From NCBI GenBank assembly GCA_963169105.1, contig OY720642.1:21074965-21138964 (forward strand): DNA of 64,000 nucleotides, in the 5' to 3' direction. Source of the stretch: Ceriagrion tenellum (lineage: Eukaryota > Arthropoda > Insecta > Odonata > Coenagrionidae). Of the stretch, positions 23,813 to 36,370 are shown one piece after another. The notes below the pieces were generated by a model that had not been told where the DNA came from, made no database searches, and saw only the letters and a program-made list of their open reading frames with translations. A program made the translations under genes and the position numbers. How positions within the stretch are numbered: position 1 is the first letter of the stretch; each line of letters starts with the position of its first letter.

Positions 23813-26330
23813 GCTCTCACGATTCCACAGAATTGTAGTATTTCAGTTATAACTTTTCACAGACTTTCACTATTAGCTGAAAATCAAATCTCTAAAACGT
23901 AAAACATTTCACAAACAATATTCGACTACCGATTATGGAGAAAATTAATCTGCTCCACCATGGATACATTTGAAAAGACTTTGGCTTGTTACAATTAATT
24001 TTAAGTAATACAAGATTATCCCATTGACTGCATACATTAAAACTGTTCACCAACCTTAAATAATTTTAAAAATTAAGAATTATAGAGTCACTAATTTTCA
24101 TCCTGCGTCGTTCATGAAATCAACCACAAATTTAGTGAAAAATTTACTACTTTATCAAACTGCATTATATTTTTGGGTCCTGACTCTATGTACTTTCCCG
24201 CAATGATTTTGAAAAAAGGTATTTGCCAGTCATGAGTCGCCTTGCTTTCTCGAAATGGTGTATTTACCACGGAGTGTCAAGGTGCACCCAAGTGAGAAGA
24301 TTTAGATAGGTCTGTCTAACGCCACAACTTGCTTATTCATAATTTTTCCCTTCTTTAACTCGGAGTGTATTTTTGATCCTACAAACTGCCTTTGCTTTCT
24401 AAAATTCCTTTCCAAGCACAAAAATCTTTTGTATATTCAATGACTTTCCCTGGCTGACATTCATTAGGTTGTTTTCTTTGAAATATCTTGGGAAAGCTCC
24501 TTCCGGTCTTTGAGAGACTCAACCAGCGAAATAACGCATGACTGGGAGGGATCGATCCGAAAGGGACCACCGTAAAATTTTACAATAATGTTTTCATTTC
24601 CGTGGCGCCCGAAAAAAGGGGTCGGTTGCTTGCTATGGCTAAGGATGGGCTGGATAGGAGAGTAAGAGCATTGCCGTGGCGATATTTGTGATTTCTTCCG
24701 AAACGAAGACGGTCCTCTCCTTTCCAACTCATCTCGTACATCTTTTTCAACGATCTCCAAACGACACATTTATTAGCTCCATCTCCCGCAGTCCAATAAC
24801 TGCGTTCTCGTCGACGATAAATTTTAAGGGAATCTCTACAGGAAGATGCTAACGCACTCTACTCTTGGTGGTAATGAAATAACGAAATTAAATCATTGAA
24901 ACGACCATTGCTGTTTACTGGATTGTCATTCCACTCAGCGACTGTGTTTTCCCTGGCTTATTACTCGCAGTGACACCAATTTGTGAAAGGCATTGCGTGC
25001 CTCACTCCACGAGCAGCGGTGGTAAATGGAATTCTCTTGAGTGCTCAAACCAAGTTCACGGGCGTATAATTATCTTCCACTGACAGGTCCTAAAGTCGCA
25101 TTTCCAACTCCATCTCGTCGTAGATGTGAAGTTTCATAACTCAATCATTCTTGCACATTCACTCATTAGGAAGAGCTCCATTCTGCTGAGGCAAGAAGAC
25201 AGTTTCTTCTTCTTCTTGGTAAGGAGACGAGGTGTACATAAGGACCTTACCATCTCTCCGCAATCCATTTTGTATTTTACAAACTAAGACCTTTTCAAAC
25301 TTTTTTCTAGCGTTTTCTTAGACTAAAACCCACTGTAATTTATTAGAAATGAATATAATTAATTATTTCTGATGAGTACAAGCAGTCACTGCGTTTCATG
25401 AAGCTCTGATTTTGACAGGCAAAGTGCAGAGAATGTATTAATTGAATAAATAAAAAATAGCTATGGTTCCATTATTAGTTCTAAATAACTAGATGATATT
25501 AAAATTATGAAAGAAAAATAAGATTTAACGTCATAACTTTCATGAATGCTAATTTTCCTCAACAACTAGCACCTCCTAATTTTTTTTCAATTTATAATGA
25601 TTGACTTGAGTCAAATACCGATTCCTCGAATTGACCTTGGTAAAAATATTCAGCATAAACCTTGCATATTTCATTAAAATAAGGTGTACTTAATGTGAGT
25701 GCCATCATAAACCATATCATTTACATTCAGTCTCTGCAATAATTAACCATTTTTGATATCATGAGGAAAGTGCTTGATATTTTTGAAGTAGGTATGTACC
25801 ACGAACTATTAACTTAATTTTGGAGGAAGCTGTCAAGAAAAGTGCAATGGAAAAAGATAGTAGATTACTCTTAGTCGCGTTATTTACGCTGGTGTCCTAA
25901 CATCCCTGGGCACTTCATAGTGTATAAAAGACGATGAAGGGAACAAACAATAATGCGCTGCAACCTTTCGACAGGTACCGTTTATTGAGGAAGCATTAGT
26001 TGCGGCCGAATAGTTTTGTAAATTGTGCAAAAAATGCCCAGGTTAAATATTTATATAGGGGAGCATTATACCACACGGAAATAAAAAACTAAGCGTTTTC
26101 TATGCTTGCGCGTTTGCTGAAAGTCGACAAGTGTGGATACGATTATTGACATTGTTATTTTCTTAAGAGCTAGTTGAAAACGTACAGAATCTGCCATGAA
26201 GTGTGCTGCCTTGTAAGCGTGATTTGAAGCTGGTGTGAAGAAACTGCGCCAAAAGTTTACAAATATAGCAGCCTAGTCAAGCAAATCAAACGCTTCCATA
26301 TATTCCTGTGGAATATAATGTCATGCATTA
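23813..26330. other. AT-rich non-coding stretch
   Basis: No gene was seen. A (TTC)n tract lies near 25204-25217. A string near 25889-25905 (GCTGGTGTCCTAACATCC) is close to part of the LINE 3' untranslated region at 51953-51970, but the match does not extend, so it is not called as a copy. Confidence 0.5.
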
Positions 26331-26335
26331 TGACA

Positions 26336-27100
26336 TTAATTTTGATAGAAGATGGACAGACTCGTTGTGTCAGACAAAGAAAATCGCCAGTTTTCTCGGC
26401 TAGAGGAAGCGTGAGGTAACACAGAGCGCGTATGGCAATGGAGGATCAGAGTGCAGATAGGAAGGAAAGACGAGGAGGTTGGGAACATTTGGAAAAGGAA
26501 AATTGCTAAGAGGAAATGAGACGAGTGCTCATGTATGGGGTGAGGAGGGGTAGAGAAGTCACCTACGTCCTCCGCCCCACTTGCAATGATGACCAACATT
26601 CTCCACCAGACTCGATGTGTTGACTCAACGGAATAGCTAAAAGGAGTTTGGAATTCCGAAGCTTGAGGAGAGAACTGAAGGGTGGCGGGGGAACAGGGGG
26701 GGGGGGGAATAGCGTTAGGGAATTTTGAAGGGCCGGGTCCCATGGGAACCGCGGATGGCAGGAAGGACTATGTGGAGATGAGTGGGAGGGAGACGAAGGA
26801 TGATGTTGCCGGGGTCGAGTCTGTCGTTGGGGTGGAGATGGGGAGGATGGCGGAAGAATGCGTCGTTATGGCAATCGCGCGTCTGTAAATGACACAAAGT
26901 GGAAACTAGGGGGGAAGGAACTCGGGGGCTGAATCATTTTCCCGGAGGACAATCGACGGAGGGAACAAGAGAAGCTCGAGCTGGCGTGAGCTACGAGAGG
27001 CAGAGAAAAAGAAAGAAGGAGAGGGAGCGAATATGAAAAACTTCAGTGGTGCGATAGTAATCTTAAGGTGAGCGACCGAAGGAGGGCTCTCCACACGCAG
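26336..27100. other. G/A-rich strand-asymmetric island
   Basis: Plus-strand G and A dominate between about 26440 and 27080, including a run of twelve G at 26696-26707. Several overlapping frames on both strands result from this bias. No recognisable product was found. Confidence 0.5.
26696..26707 (+). repeat. G12 homopolymer
   Basis: Twelve uninterrupted G, adjoining other G-runs, in the middle of the G/A-rich island. Confidence 0.9.
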
Positions 27101-30100
27101 ACAAATGCGAATGAATGAGAAATTTGCAGGCCTCGCTGACGCCGGGGTAAAATCCTCTTCAGATGAGGTTCTCTTGGGGGGAGTTAAGGTAAAATCGGGG
27201 TGGGTCTGCCATCGTCCACTTTGTGTTGCGCATGCCAGTACTAGACAGAAAAACCTTTGGCCTGGTAAAGTTGGTCATTGAACATTTAAATAGCCTCAAG
27301 GATTCCTTCCGGGAATAGTTGAACGAATTACTACTGCTCGTTTGCATAAGAAAATGCGAGTTAAAGAAACTATGAATTCACTCACTGTGATCTAGCAGCC
27401 GATGAATAAGTCTCCAAGTGCACTTTAGATATTAGTTTTAATGGCAAAATCAAAATCTTTTTAAACTATATATTCTATTATTATTTTCTTCTAATTATAA
27501 TTTACGGGAACCAAAATATTTCTATAAGATTTGGAGTAATTCTACCATTTTATTTTATTTTTATTTGAGAGCTTAAGCCATTTTGTCAACTTTGTGTTAC
27601 TTGCTAGATGGAGCATCTGCACTATGTAATTGAACGACCACGAGTATAACTACGAGACGAGCCCAGTGATATTAAGCTTCGGTACATATTTGGTAATGGG
27701 CTCGTTCCTTGTTGCAGGTTACTGTCCTTAATATGCGTGGCCTTACAGGAATTTTAGACCTGATAACATAAATAAAATGTTTATGGTAATCATTATTCTG
27801 ACACATTAACATTCAGACACTCCCAAATGACTCCTTGGAGCCTACCTTTTTATTAACATACCAAAAGTCGTTTAAAAGAGTGGTGAAAACACATTCTAAG
27901 TTTACGAACTAATATTTTGTCCTGATAAATATTTGGTTTCATGCAAGTTCCTGAATCTATAAGATACCACGTCGAAAATTTTAATTGCGAATGTTTTGAG
28001 ATGCTTATATCCGGCGTTGAACCAATTACATATCCGGTGCTAAGCCAAATGTACAAAAGCCAACGCACTTAGGATGGTAAAGACCAAAAATCTTAGTACT
28101 TGAGGTAAAAATAAAAATTTTACTTCAAGTAGACATTGCGGTTCAGAAACTCCATTTTTGCCAGAAGATGCGATTTCTTACAAAAATTGTCAACTTGGAA
28201 AGGTAAGTTTTCGGTAGAATCTAAAAAAAGCCATTTTTACGACGGCTTTTTCGTTCACCGGAGACTTCAAAAAGCTCAAAAGTGGGAAAAAATGTAATAC
28301 TTTAAGTTTTTATTTCAGAAATATATCTTTTTAAACTCAATGATTACAAGTTGTTGCTTTTTTGGCTATAATGTATCTTTTGTGAAAATAAATGCAATTA
28401 ACGAAACAAAATTGCTTAAGACAGGACCTTATGACTCCCTTCAACTTCCATTGTAATAATTATTTTCATTTGGACAAAGGAGCAGATAGATCGTATGAAA
28501 CTGAAGCCAGACCATTTGAAATCTATTGCTATGAAGATTTTTAATCAGGAATATGGAAGTAACATATTTTAAGAGCTGTACTACTAGAAACTTTGATGAT
28601 GACTACACCAATTGTCATTACTCAAAGGGAAAAGAATATCATAGTTGAATGAGTTTACTCATAAAGTCAGGATTAATGATACATGTTTGGTCTGAGGGTG
28701 ATTCAGGGATTAAGACAGAGAGGGGAGAGTAAGCAGCTCAAAGGTTACAGAAGAGTCGCGGGGTGGGGGATGGGGCAATATTGGGAAGCTCGCATTTCCA
28801 CTGGTGAGGACGGAAGAGGGAATTTGTAATGAAAGAGGGAAACAGGCAATCGAGTGTGATAAAGAAGGCCAAAGGAGCCAGACACTGGTGGGCGATGAGC
28901 GGTATTTGCTAGGGATGAAAGGGTTTCTATGTTAAAGCTTTCAGAAAAGGGTTTTGAAGTAGGTTTTCCGCCGTAGGGTGTGGTAGAAGGAATTGAGAAA
29001 GGAAAGTAAAAACGCGATGTGCGTCGATCGAGGACTGTTTCTATGAAGGGATAAAAAAAAGAAATTGGATCGGGCCAGGGAGTATGAAGCATAAAAGAAT
29101 TTACCCCGTTCGCAGAATATCTCTTCATGTACCCAGGTACAAGGGGTAGAATGTAATGTTACAGACCTTGGCTAAACAAGTGTGCTTCTCTTCATTGAAG
29201 GATTCCAGGGACCGCAGGCGGATACTCCGAGAAATAAAACCTATGTCAAACAGTGCTAAGCAGCATATAGTTTTGAACCTACCTCCTTGTTATGTATCAA
29301 AGGGCTTTTGGCGTTTGGACAATGAGTGCAGCATTATGCTCAAGTTGTGACAACATAAGTTTCCCTATTCTCATACCCAGCTAATGGTGCACACTTAATC
29401 ATTGTATGTTCCGTAATAATTATCTTAAAAAGGCTAGACCCATAGCACGAAATAAGTACTTTGCTTTTCTATTTACGTGAAATCGACGAAACGAATGCAT
29501 TTACAATAGTATTTTGGCTTTATCGATATTGCTTTAAATGGTCCACTTAATAATTCACAGCAAAATAAAACGGTGGTAGTAAAATTCATCCAGTCACCTA
29601 TTCAGGCATAAAGAGCAAAACTATTTTTTGCAATCGGTAAAACTGAAACGATTCGCGTTTTCTACTGTCTCGCCAAGTTCTTCAAACAAATAATTATTGG
29701 AATTTAATGCACCGAAGAACTACGGTGACAATTTATCCCTATTTTTCATTCATTCATCACAGATATCATGCCCTTCAACAACCAAGCACCAATGGGCCAA
29801 AATATGAAGTTCCGATGGGTAAAAATGTGGAGTATAAAATGAGTTTCAGAAAAAATTCGAATTCTTCACGGATTTTACTAATGACGCTGAAAATCAAAGC
29901 CGCGAGTTAAATAAGTGGCAGAAGTTAACGTAAATAGTTAATTCCATAATTTATAAGTAGTTTTTGAATGGTAGATATGAAATTTTATTATGGAAAGGTG
30001 TTCAGAATAATATAACGTTACGGGTGTTTCGTTACTTAATTTTAGTTTTTCCCCGTCAAAGAACATATCGTGCCAGAATTGTAAAATATTTTTTACCATT

Positions 30101-31310
30101 TCGATGTTAACCTTGAGAAGGAATAACAAGCTATCAGTAAAGACGTTTGTAAACTCATATAGATAGAGCATAAAATGAAAAGCTACAACGAAAGCAGAAA
30201 TTTATGAAGGGAAAGTGAATGAAACAAGATTCATTTTGCGACAATTTCCTTATCCTTCTTAATAGTTTGACAACTGTACGAAACGCATTAACATATTTAT
30301 TTAGATATTGACTAATGCTCTGTATCAGAGAGGTATAATATTAGCTTCAAAGAATATGTAACTTGATCATCGCTTGGCTTGCTTTATTTTCAAGGGATTA
30401 CATCTATTTAATTGATGAAAAAATTCCATCGCTGATGTACATGGCATATTTAGCTCCATTTGGCACAAATATGCCATCTTTGTATTATATATGTGTCCAA
30501 AATATTATTTACAACGGACATGAATCACAACTTATAGTTTCAGATTCTTCCTATAAAATATTTTGGTCTACATTATAGCGTCCACAAGTATCCAAGCTTA
30601 CATAAAAGGCTGTACTTAAAAATAAATCCATATGTTTCACTATTTCTCGTCTAGATACTCAAATGGGGCGTCAAAAAGAGCAACAAAAATAAAAAAGAAC
30701 GTGGCGTTAAGTCCGTTACTGGAGATTTGGTTATTGTCAAGAGGATAAACTCATTTTAAATGATGATTCAATTTCAGGGATGAGAAGGATAGTTGATACA
30801 TATAACAATAAACACACCATACGCCAGAGATTTAATTAAACAAAGCCTTGACTGTGAACATTCCATCCAGATAAAAATAATTTTAGGGATATATGTGTCA
30901 CGAAAGTGTATCATATAAAACTCGGATTTAATACATTTATCAAAATTAACTATATTATGCAACGATAAACTATGTTAACATATACGCCAGAAACATAAGG
31001 ATAACTAGCACGATACTCATTTCCACAAGCAATGGAGTTATAGAAAGAATAAACGTATAGGCCAATTCAAATTTAATATGCGTGAAACAAGGAAGGAACA
31101 CAGCTAAATATAAAATATAACACCGTACAGTAAACTGAAGCAAGAAATTTTCAAAAGCCAGAGATTCTTTTCTCATTAAATTACAAAGGAAGCACATTTA
31201 AAAAAATACACCTTATAATGTTTCTTCGGAAGTGGTCTCATTTTTTTACAAGCCTAAATCAATTAATTACTCTGGAATCCTGTGTCATTCATATACGTAC
31301 AAGCAAAAAT
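27101..31310. other. AT-rich non-coding stretch
   Basis: Nothing supportable was found. A modest G/A-rich patch at 28690-29080 gives a 127-codon minus-strand frame with no recognisable motif. Confidence 0.5.
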
Positions 31311-31900
31311 ATTTGTCTTTCATCTACCCGAGAGCCGACTTCTCCCCTCCACGCATTAAAAAAAGGATCCACTTTCGTTATCCATCAAACCCTCTCCCAC
31401 CTCTCCATTTTTTATTCTCTTTCTCGCATCCTCCCTCTCTTGAATGACATCCCTTAATACTCCCTTATCTCTAAGAATACGTCATAACCATTGCTTTCAT
31501 CCTCCTTTTATTCTCGTTAAGGGCATGAGAGATGGCAGGGGAGATATTTAGAGCACCAAAGGGAAAGATAAAGGAATAAAATGGGGTGAAAATGGAAATG
31601 TTTTAGATCGGGAGGAGCTCTTTGGGTGGGCGAGTAGGAAAGGGAGGGATATTCGCTCTCAAGGTGGGAAGATGATGGGCGGTGAATGAAGTTGGAGGGA
31701 GATGTGAGGCGGTAGGAGTGAGAGTGTGGGAATGGGACAAAAGGGGGCGGAGTGGCCTTGAAGGACTTGGTCTGGGGGAGAGCAGACTTGAGAGGCTGGA
31801 AGATGAGGTGGACGTCGTTGCATAAGGAGTGGAGAAAGTCCGCGTCTTGGTGAGAGAAGAGGGATACATAAGAGAGGAATGTGAGGAGAAACATGTTAGG
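31310..31900. other. Island switching from C/T-rich to G/A-rich
   Basis: On the plus strand, 31320-31460 is C/T-rich and 31520-31900 is G/A-rich. The switch takes place within about 60 bases. Minus-strand frames of 168 and 116 codons overlap in the second half and are low complexity (Ser/Pro/Leu/His), so they are rejected as genes. Confidence 0.45.
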
Positions 31901-32003
31901 GCGAGGTGGAAAAAGATATCTTTGCTCACATAAATATTCACTCGTGACAGCACCTGAAATCATCCGAGTGGAACGAGGTACAGTGAGAATAAACCTATAC
32001 GTA

Positions 32004-32219
32004 GACAGCAGTTTCGCTGTCACTACTGTCAGCGTCTTCAGGTCGAAGATGCTGGTTCATGAGTTTGGCCCTCATAATATAGGACCAAATATCGCCAATT
32101 TTTGGTGCTGCTCTCTCATTGGTCCTTTTCAGGATTCTCATCCATGTATCGTCCAGGTGGTATCCTCTGTCTCTGTTCGACCTGAAGACGCTGACAGCAG
32201 TTTCAGCGAAACTGTTGTC
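32004..32219. mobile_element. 216-bp inverted-repeat element with paired hammerhead-like arms
   Basis: The 44-bp arms (32004-32047 and 32176-32219) are reverse complements with four mismatches. Read outward from the centre, each arm gives TTCGACCTGAAGACGCTGAC, then a variable stretch, then CAGCGAAACTG, one variable base, and TGTC. In each arm GCTG pairs with CAGC, and the order CUGAAGA - stem - GAAAC - short loop - GUC follows the hammerhead ribozyme core. The variable loop differs between arms while the core is kept. An outer stem I is not evident. The 128-bp interior holds a further inverted pair (AGGACCAA at 32081-32088, TTGGTCCT near 32119-32126). It is likely a non-autonomous element related to Penelope-type or hammerhead-bearing repeats. 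Confidence 0.65.
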
Positions 32220-34680
32220 ACTTACAACAAAAATACGCGGCAGATTCCGAAAAATGAAGGAGATCAACATAGAGCACCGAGAAAGCCTTCGTTCTCACAT
32301 ATACGTACGAACTTCAAAGAAGTTCGGAACTGGCCTCAAGGTAATTTTAGTCAAACCGCTAGTGTTCACTCACTTATTTGAAATTCATGGTGAAAATTTA
32401 ATTGACTTACATGGAACTTGAGTTACATGGCACTAATAACTTTAATTATCAATTAATTATCCAAGAGGGATGGAAATATTGCGAAAAAGAACATATAATC
32501 GAGATACTTAGACCAAAAATGAATTTAATTAATTAAAAAAGGAAAATATGGTGATCAATGTCAGTATGAAGAAACTACTGACTGATCACAGGAAAAGGGC
32601 ATAGGATGAAATGAAATTTTCTTCAACCATACAAACAATTTTTTAACACCCCAGATTTTCAACTACGAGGTTTTTAGGACTGGGTGGTATGGAGGAAATG
32701 GGAAGGGGAAGGGTGAGAAAGAGGACGTCTGAATGGTTGAACAAAGTCAGCTTCTAGCCGATATCTTAAGATAGAAGTGAGCATGCTCAATGGACTCTGC
32801 ATGTTGCCCGCAGAAGATAAAATAATCTTCCATCGACTTAAATGTTAACGCGAAATGCCAGGTTTAGCTCCTTGAATGTAACCGAAGAAAGACAACTAGG
32901 GCTATAGGACCAGGTGAAAGAGATGATTTCTCTTTTCAAATTAGTATTATAGCAGCTTTGGTGGTCCTTCACCCTATGCTCAGTTTGAAAATCACTATAA
33001 ATAAGCTCATTGCTGCACAGCATGTGATGATACTACCGCGTCACTGTATTACCATTAGCTGGCGCGCAAGGTCGGACCGCGCCGCGAGGTCAAAAAACTG
33101 AGTTTATTTTTGGCGTCGCACATGGATTCAGACTTTTTCAACATAATCGCATTCTAGAAGCTTCATTGACTCTAATATTGTAATTACTTACGGATATTTC
33201 GTGTCTCCTCAACAATTATTCCACCCAAAAGCAGAAAAGCTGGTCCATCATTAAAAGAGCCGATATCCCTACACGTCATTTATAGCTACAACATTAGAAA
33301 AACATCCGTTCTTTGAAATAATATAACTTTTTATACCATTAACCTTCTATAAAGCCTGCCACCTCTTCATTTTGGAGATTAAACGTGAAAACTGAATTCC
33401 GGCTTCTTTGCATATTTTGTCAAATTTAGACACTCGCATATTGTTATTGCGCAAGGACTATGAATAATAAAGTCACACAGGTTTTGCACCTATACATGGA
33501 TAGTCACCGATGCAAAATTTCAACTTCCAGACTGAATAAATCCATTTTTGAAATTCTGATCCACTTTTTCCGATTTCAGCCCACTGTGCGGTGGCGGACG
33601 GCCTCGGCAACTGGAAATACTACTGCATGATTCATGTATCAGTTAGTAAACGCATCATTTCCCAACACCGAGCACAGCTTCTTTTGAAACGGTCGCTCAT
33701 GAGTGAATTGCGCATGTTTTTCTTTCCAATGTGATGATTTTCAATGTTTCAATCAAAGACTTCATAAGTTGCACTATCTTTTGAATGAAGTCAGGATTCT
33801 TTTTAATACCGGCATACAATGATAGAGCGATATTCATAGCAGACCGAAAACACCTCCCTAACGTACCACCAACCTCTTTTCACAATCTCAAAAGTATTCC
33901 ACACAATCTACTCCGAGGTTTATTAAAAACTGAAGAACTAACCTATAATTAGGCTTGTTTAAAGCCTTTATGATTTGTAACTGAGTCTTTGAGCGAGAGA
34001 TCTCTGGCAAAGTATTTTCACAGATCTATTCAATCAACTGAACTCCAACAAGAAGACCGATCAATGCATCCATTAGATTTTAAATACAGTAGGCGTCGAG
34101 ATCTCTGCTCTAAATGAACCGAATGAAATATAACTGGTAATCACACGTATGCGCATGCCCGTTAGTAAAGAGTTTAAGTAACGATGGCTAGAAAGTAATG
34201 AAGCATATTCTGGAGAATATGTAACGTAGTGAAGCCAAAATATCCATTAAATTAGCCATTGATGCTAACGCTTTAGCATGATAATTCTGTCAAATACTTG
34301 AAATTTTCTTAAGGCTGCTGATATGAGTGAAATTACCCTGAGCAGCGAGTTACAAATTACACTGTAGAATACCGTGATAAGATATGATCACCTGGCTTTC
34401 GAGAAGTCATAGCATCAAATTATAATGTATAGCCGGCAGGATATCACCGATTCCTCAGGGTCTTGAACACAGGCAATAGTCATAACTTCGTCCGGAAGCG
34501 AAATCGAAGAATAAATGAGGTACATGATGATTACTTTTCGGCATACGTTAACCCCGTAACCTTGCACCCAACAACACCTATGAACACCCAGCCATTTGGA
34601 AATGTGTTGGAAGAACTGCAAGCCGTACAGTACGGGAAGATGATGTAAGTTCCGAAAAAAGGTTTAACTCAGAGTAAGGG
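32220..34680. other. AT-rich non-coding stretch
   Basis: No gene was seen. Two small GC-rich spots (33058-33090 and 33588-33612) stand out from the surroundings but carry no recognisable motif. Confidence 0.5.
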
Positions 34681-34689
34681 AGGTTGCTT

Positions 34690-35110
34690 ACTTAGGGGGG
34701 AGGACGGGAGGTAGGTTGAGACAAGACGAAGCCAGAGAAGGGCACAGCCGTGAAGGACGAGAGAGAGAGAGAGGAGCGGGTGAAGGAGGAAATCGCGGTT
34801 TCGGACTCGAATAAGGACTCAAAAGGGCTCTCCCTTCGCACTCACAAACACAAGCGCGCCCAAAGAAGCAGACAGGGACGCCAACACGCACTAACACTCC
34901 GGGCTCTCCCTTTCTCTCAAGGAATGGGACTCGCGTGGGTCGTTAAGGAGCCGAACAAGACGTAGTCCCCCTTCAGAGAAAGGGTTTTTCGGAGATGTAT
35001 GGTGTGAGGTGACGGGAGGAGAAGAGAAAGACGAAGAGAGGAGTGTTAAGGGAATAAGGAGAGAAGGAAGAACTCATTCGGAGAGAGATGGCAGAGGAGA
35101 GCGTAGCGGA
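34690..35110. other. G/A-rich strand-asymmetric island
   Basis: The plus strand is G/A-rich throughout, with a (GA)n tract at 34759-34773. Opposed frames at 34688-34897 and 34750-34965 are low complexity and rejected. Confidence 0.5.
34759..34773. repeat. (GA)n microsatellite
   Basis: Seven and a half uninterrupted GA units. Confidence 0.85.
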
Positions 35111-35926
35111 CGAGTTGCTTCAGAGAATGGACAGAGAGACTACCTGCTATAACTCAGTACAGGGTTTCTCCCAGTCGCAAAGTGTCCAATTTCATTGTTA
35201 TAGTAGGAAAAAAGTGAAAAATTTATGTTGTATTAATATATAAATTGTATAAAATGTAGCAAATGGAAATGGTAACTCGATGAAAATAAAATTCGATCAA
35301 ATTTCAAAGTTGCTGTTCGAAAATATTGATATCAAACAGGACAAAGGTACAACTCAACAAAGCAAGATAACCAGCTCTGAGAATCCTTAGAAAAATACGG
35401 GAAGGTGCTGACCAACCACAGTGAGCTTGACCCAAAATCATGAATATTGTACACAAACTGGAAAATCATACACCCTGAAAATAATGCTTGACTATATGAC
35501 CAAAACTTTTGAATAGTTCAATATCATTCCTTGGCTGGAAAACCAAGAAGACTTTATATTTATCGTGAAGCATTTGAAAATTAAATTAAAGAATTATTCG
35601 AAATGGCAAAAGACGAAAAGCAAGTTAGACTCCAATGCATGGATTTCGACAATCCAGACGGCCATCAGCAGGAAGACCTCACAGTTACATGCGTGCCGCC
35701 CGAGTTTATAAGTCCAAAGTATCACCTTTGCTTCTAATAACAATTTGTAAAATTCTTCAATTAAGTTTAATTGCAAAAATTAACTACTCAGCCGTAAGTA
35801 TCTACTCCGGTGTTACGGTGAACAATCATATCCCGAGGACATATCGGTACCAGGTTTAGTGGCTTTTTAAAAGCATTGAAATCAGAAGGAGAGGATTTTT
35901 TCCCGTGAGTTTTCACGAATCTACGT
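35111..35926. other. AT-rich non-coding stretch
   Basis: No feature could be supported here. Confidence 0.5.
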
Positions 35927-36335
35927 CTACATACTACCCTGTGAGCCGCCACATGGGCATGTGGAAGGTCACCGCCCGTGTAAAGATGTAAGGTTTTGAG
36001 AGGTGAAATGGTGATATGTATTATGGGAGTGGCTTTAGTGGGGTCAGTTTTTATTGTGGTCGCTTAATGTGCGCGCATAGTTGCGTATAGAGCTTTTGAT
36101 CCTATCGGTTCGTCAATGTATCTCTCATACTTGATCGCTTCTGTCAGACCTAGAGATAAAGTGAGGCGTCATGATACTATTCTCGGTGTTGCTCTGAAAC
36201 ACACCGGTTCTACATTTCTCAAACAAACTGAGCCTAGCTTGCAGTCTCCAAGTCTCTAGGGGCTCTCGCCTTAATCCCTCTAAAAGTTGTGAATGACTAT
36301 ATGTTCGCTCGTACGAATGAATCATTGAGATAACT
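35927..36335 (-). mobile_element. 5'-truncated LINE (non-LTR retrotransposon), copy A
   Basis: On the minus strand this holds the last part of a non-LTR ORF2 plus its 3' untranslated region. The frame reads REPLETWRLQARLSLFEKCR, then FISRSDRSDQV. It meets in-frame stops at 36125-36127 and again nine codons before a terminal TGA at 36046-36044. The R-R-L-x-A-R-L-x-L-x-x-K pattern after a W/R-E-P-L is typical of the segment downstream of reverse transcriptase in many LINE families. The same 3' end occurs at 51612-52010 on the plus strand, including the terminal stop position and the untranslated region down to GGGTAxTATGTA. Most of the element, including the endonuclease and reverse transcriptase core, is missing, as is usual for aborted reverse transcription. 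Confidence 0.82.
36044..36325 (-). pseudogene. LINE ORF2 C-terminal remnant, copy A
   Basis: About 93 codons lie in one frame from 36325 to the terminal stop at 36044-36046, with two premature stops after RSDRSDQV and EIH. It holds the post-reverse-transcriptase segment only, with no catalytic motif. Comparison with copy B shows the expected continuation (SDRSDKIRE...), which here has become a stop codon. Confidence 0.75.
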
Positions 36336-36336
36336 T

Positions 36337-36365
36337 GCGAGGTTAGGCAAGGTTAGGCGAGGTTC
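36337..36365. repeat. Short GGTTAGGC-type tandem repeat
   Basis: GGTTAGGCAA, GGTTAGGCGA and a partial GGTTC run head to tail with a 10-base period. Each unit contains the insect telomere-like TTAGG. The array directly adjoins the 5' end of the LINE copy A. It is too short and too interrupted to be a telomeric array. Confidence 0.6.
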
Positions 36366-36370
36366 TCTAT

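Noticed and set aside
25889..25930. Third copy of the LINE 3' end
   Set aside because: About 17 bases match the 3' untranslated region at 51953, but the similarity does not extend in either direction.
31517..32023. 168-codon minus-strand open frame as a gene
   Set aside because: Lies in the G/A-rich half of a skewed island and runs into an arm of the inverted-repeat element; low complexity.
33058..33612. GC-rich spots as ends of a CACTA-type or other DNA transposon
   Set aside because: No inverted partner, coding relic or target-site duplication could be found.
36337..36365. Telomeric TTAGG array
   Set aside because: Only three imperfect 10-base units, interrupted by GC bases, in the middle of ordinary sequence.
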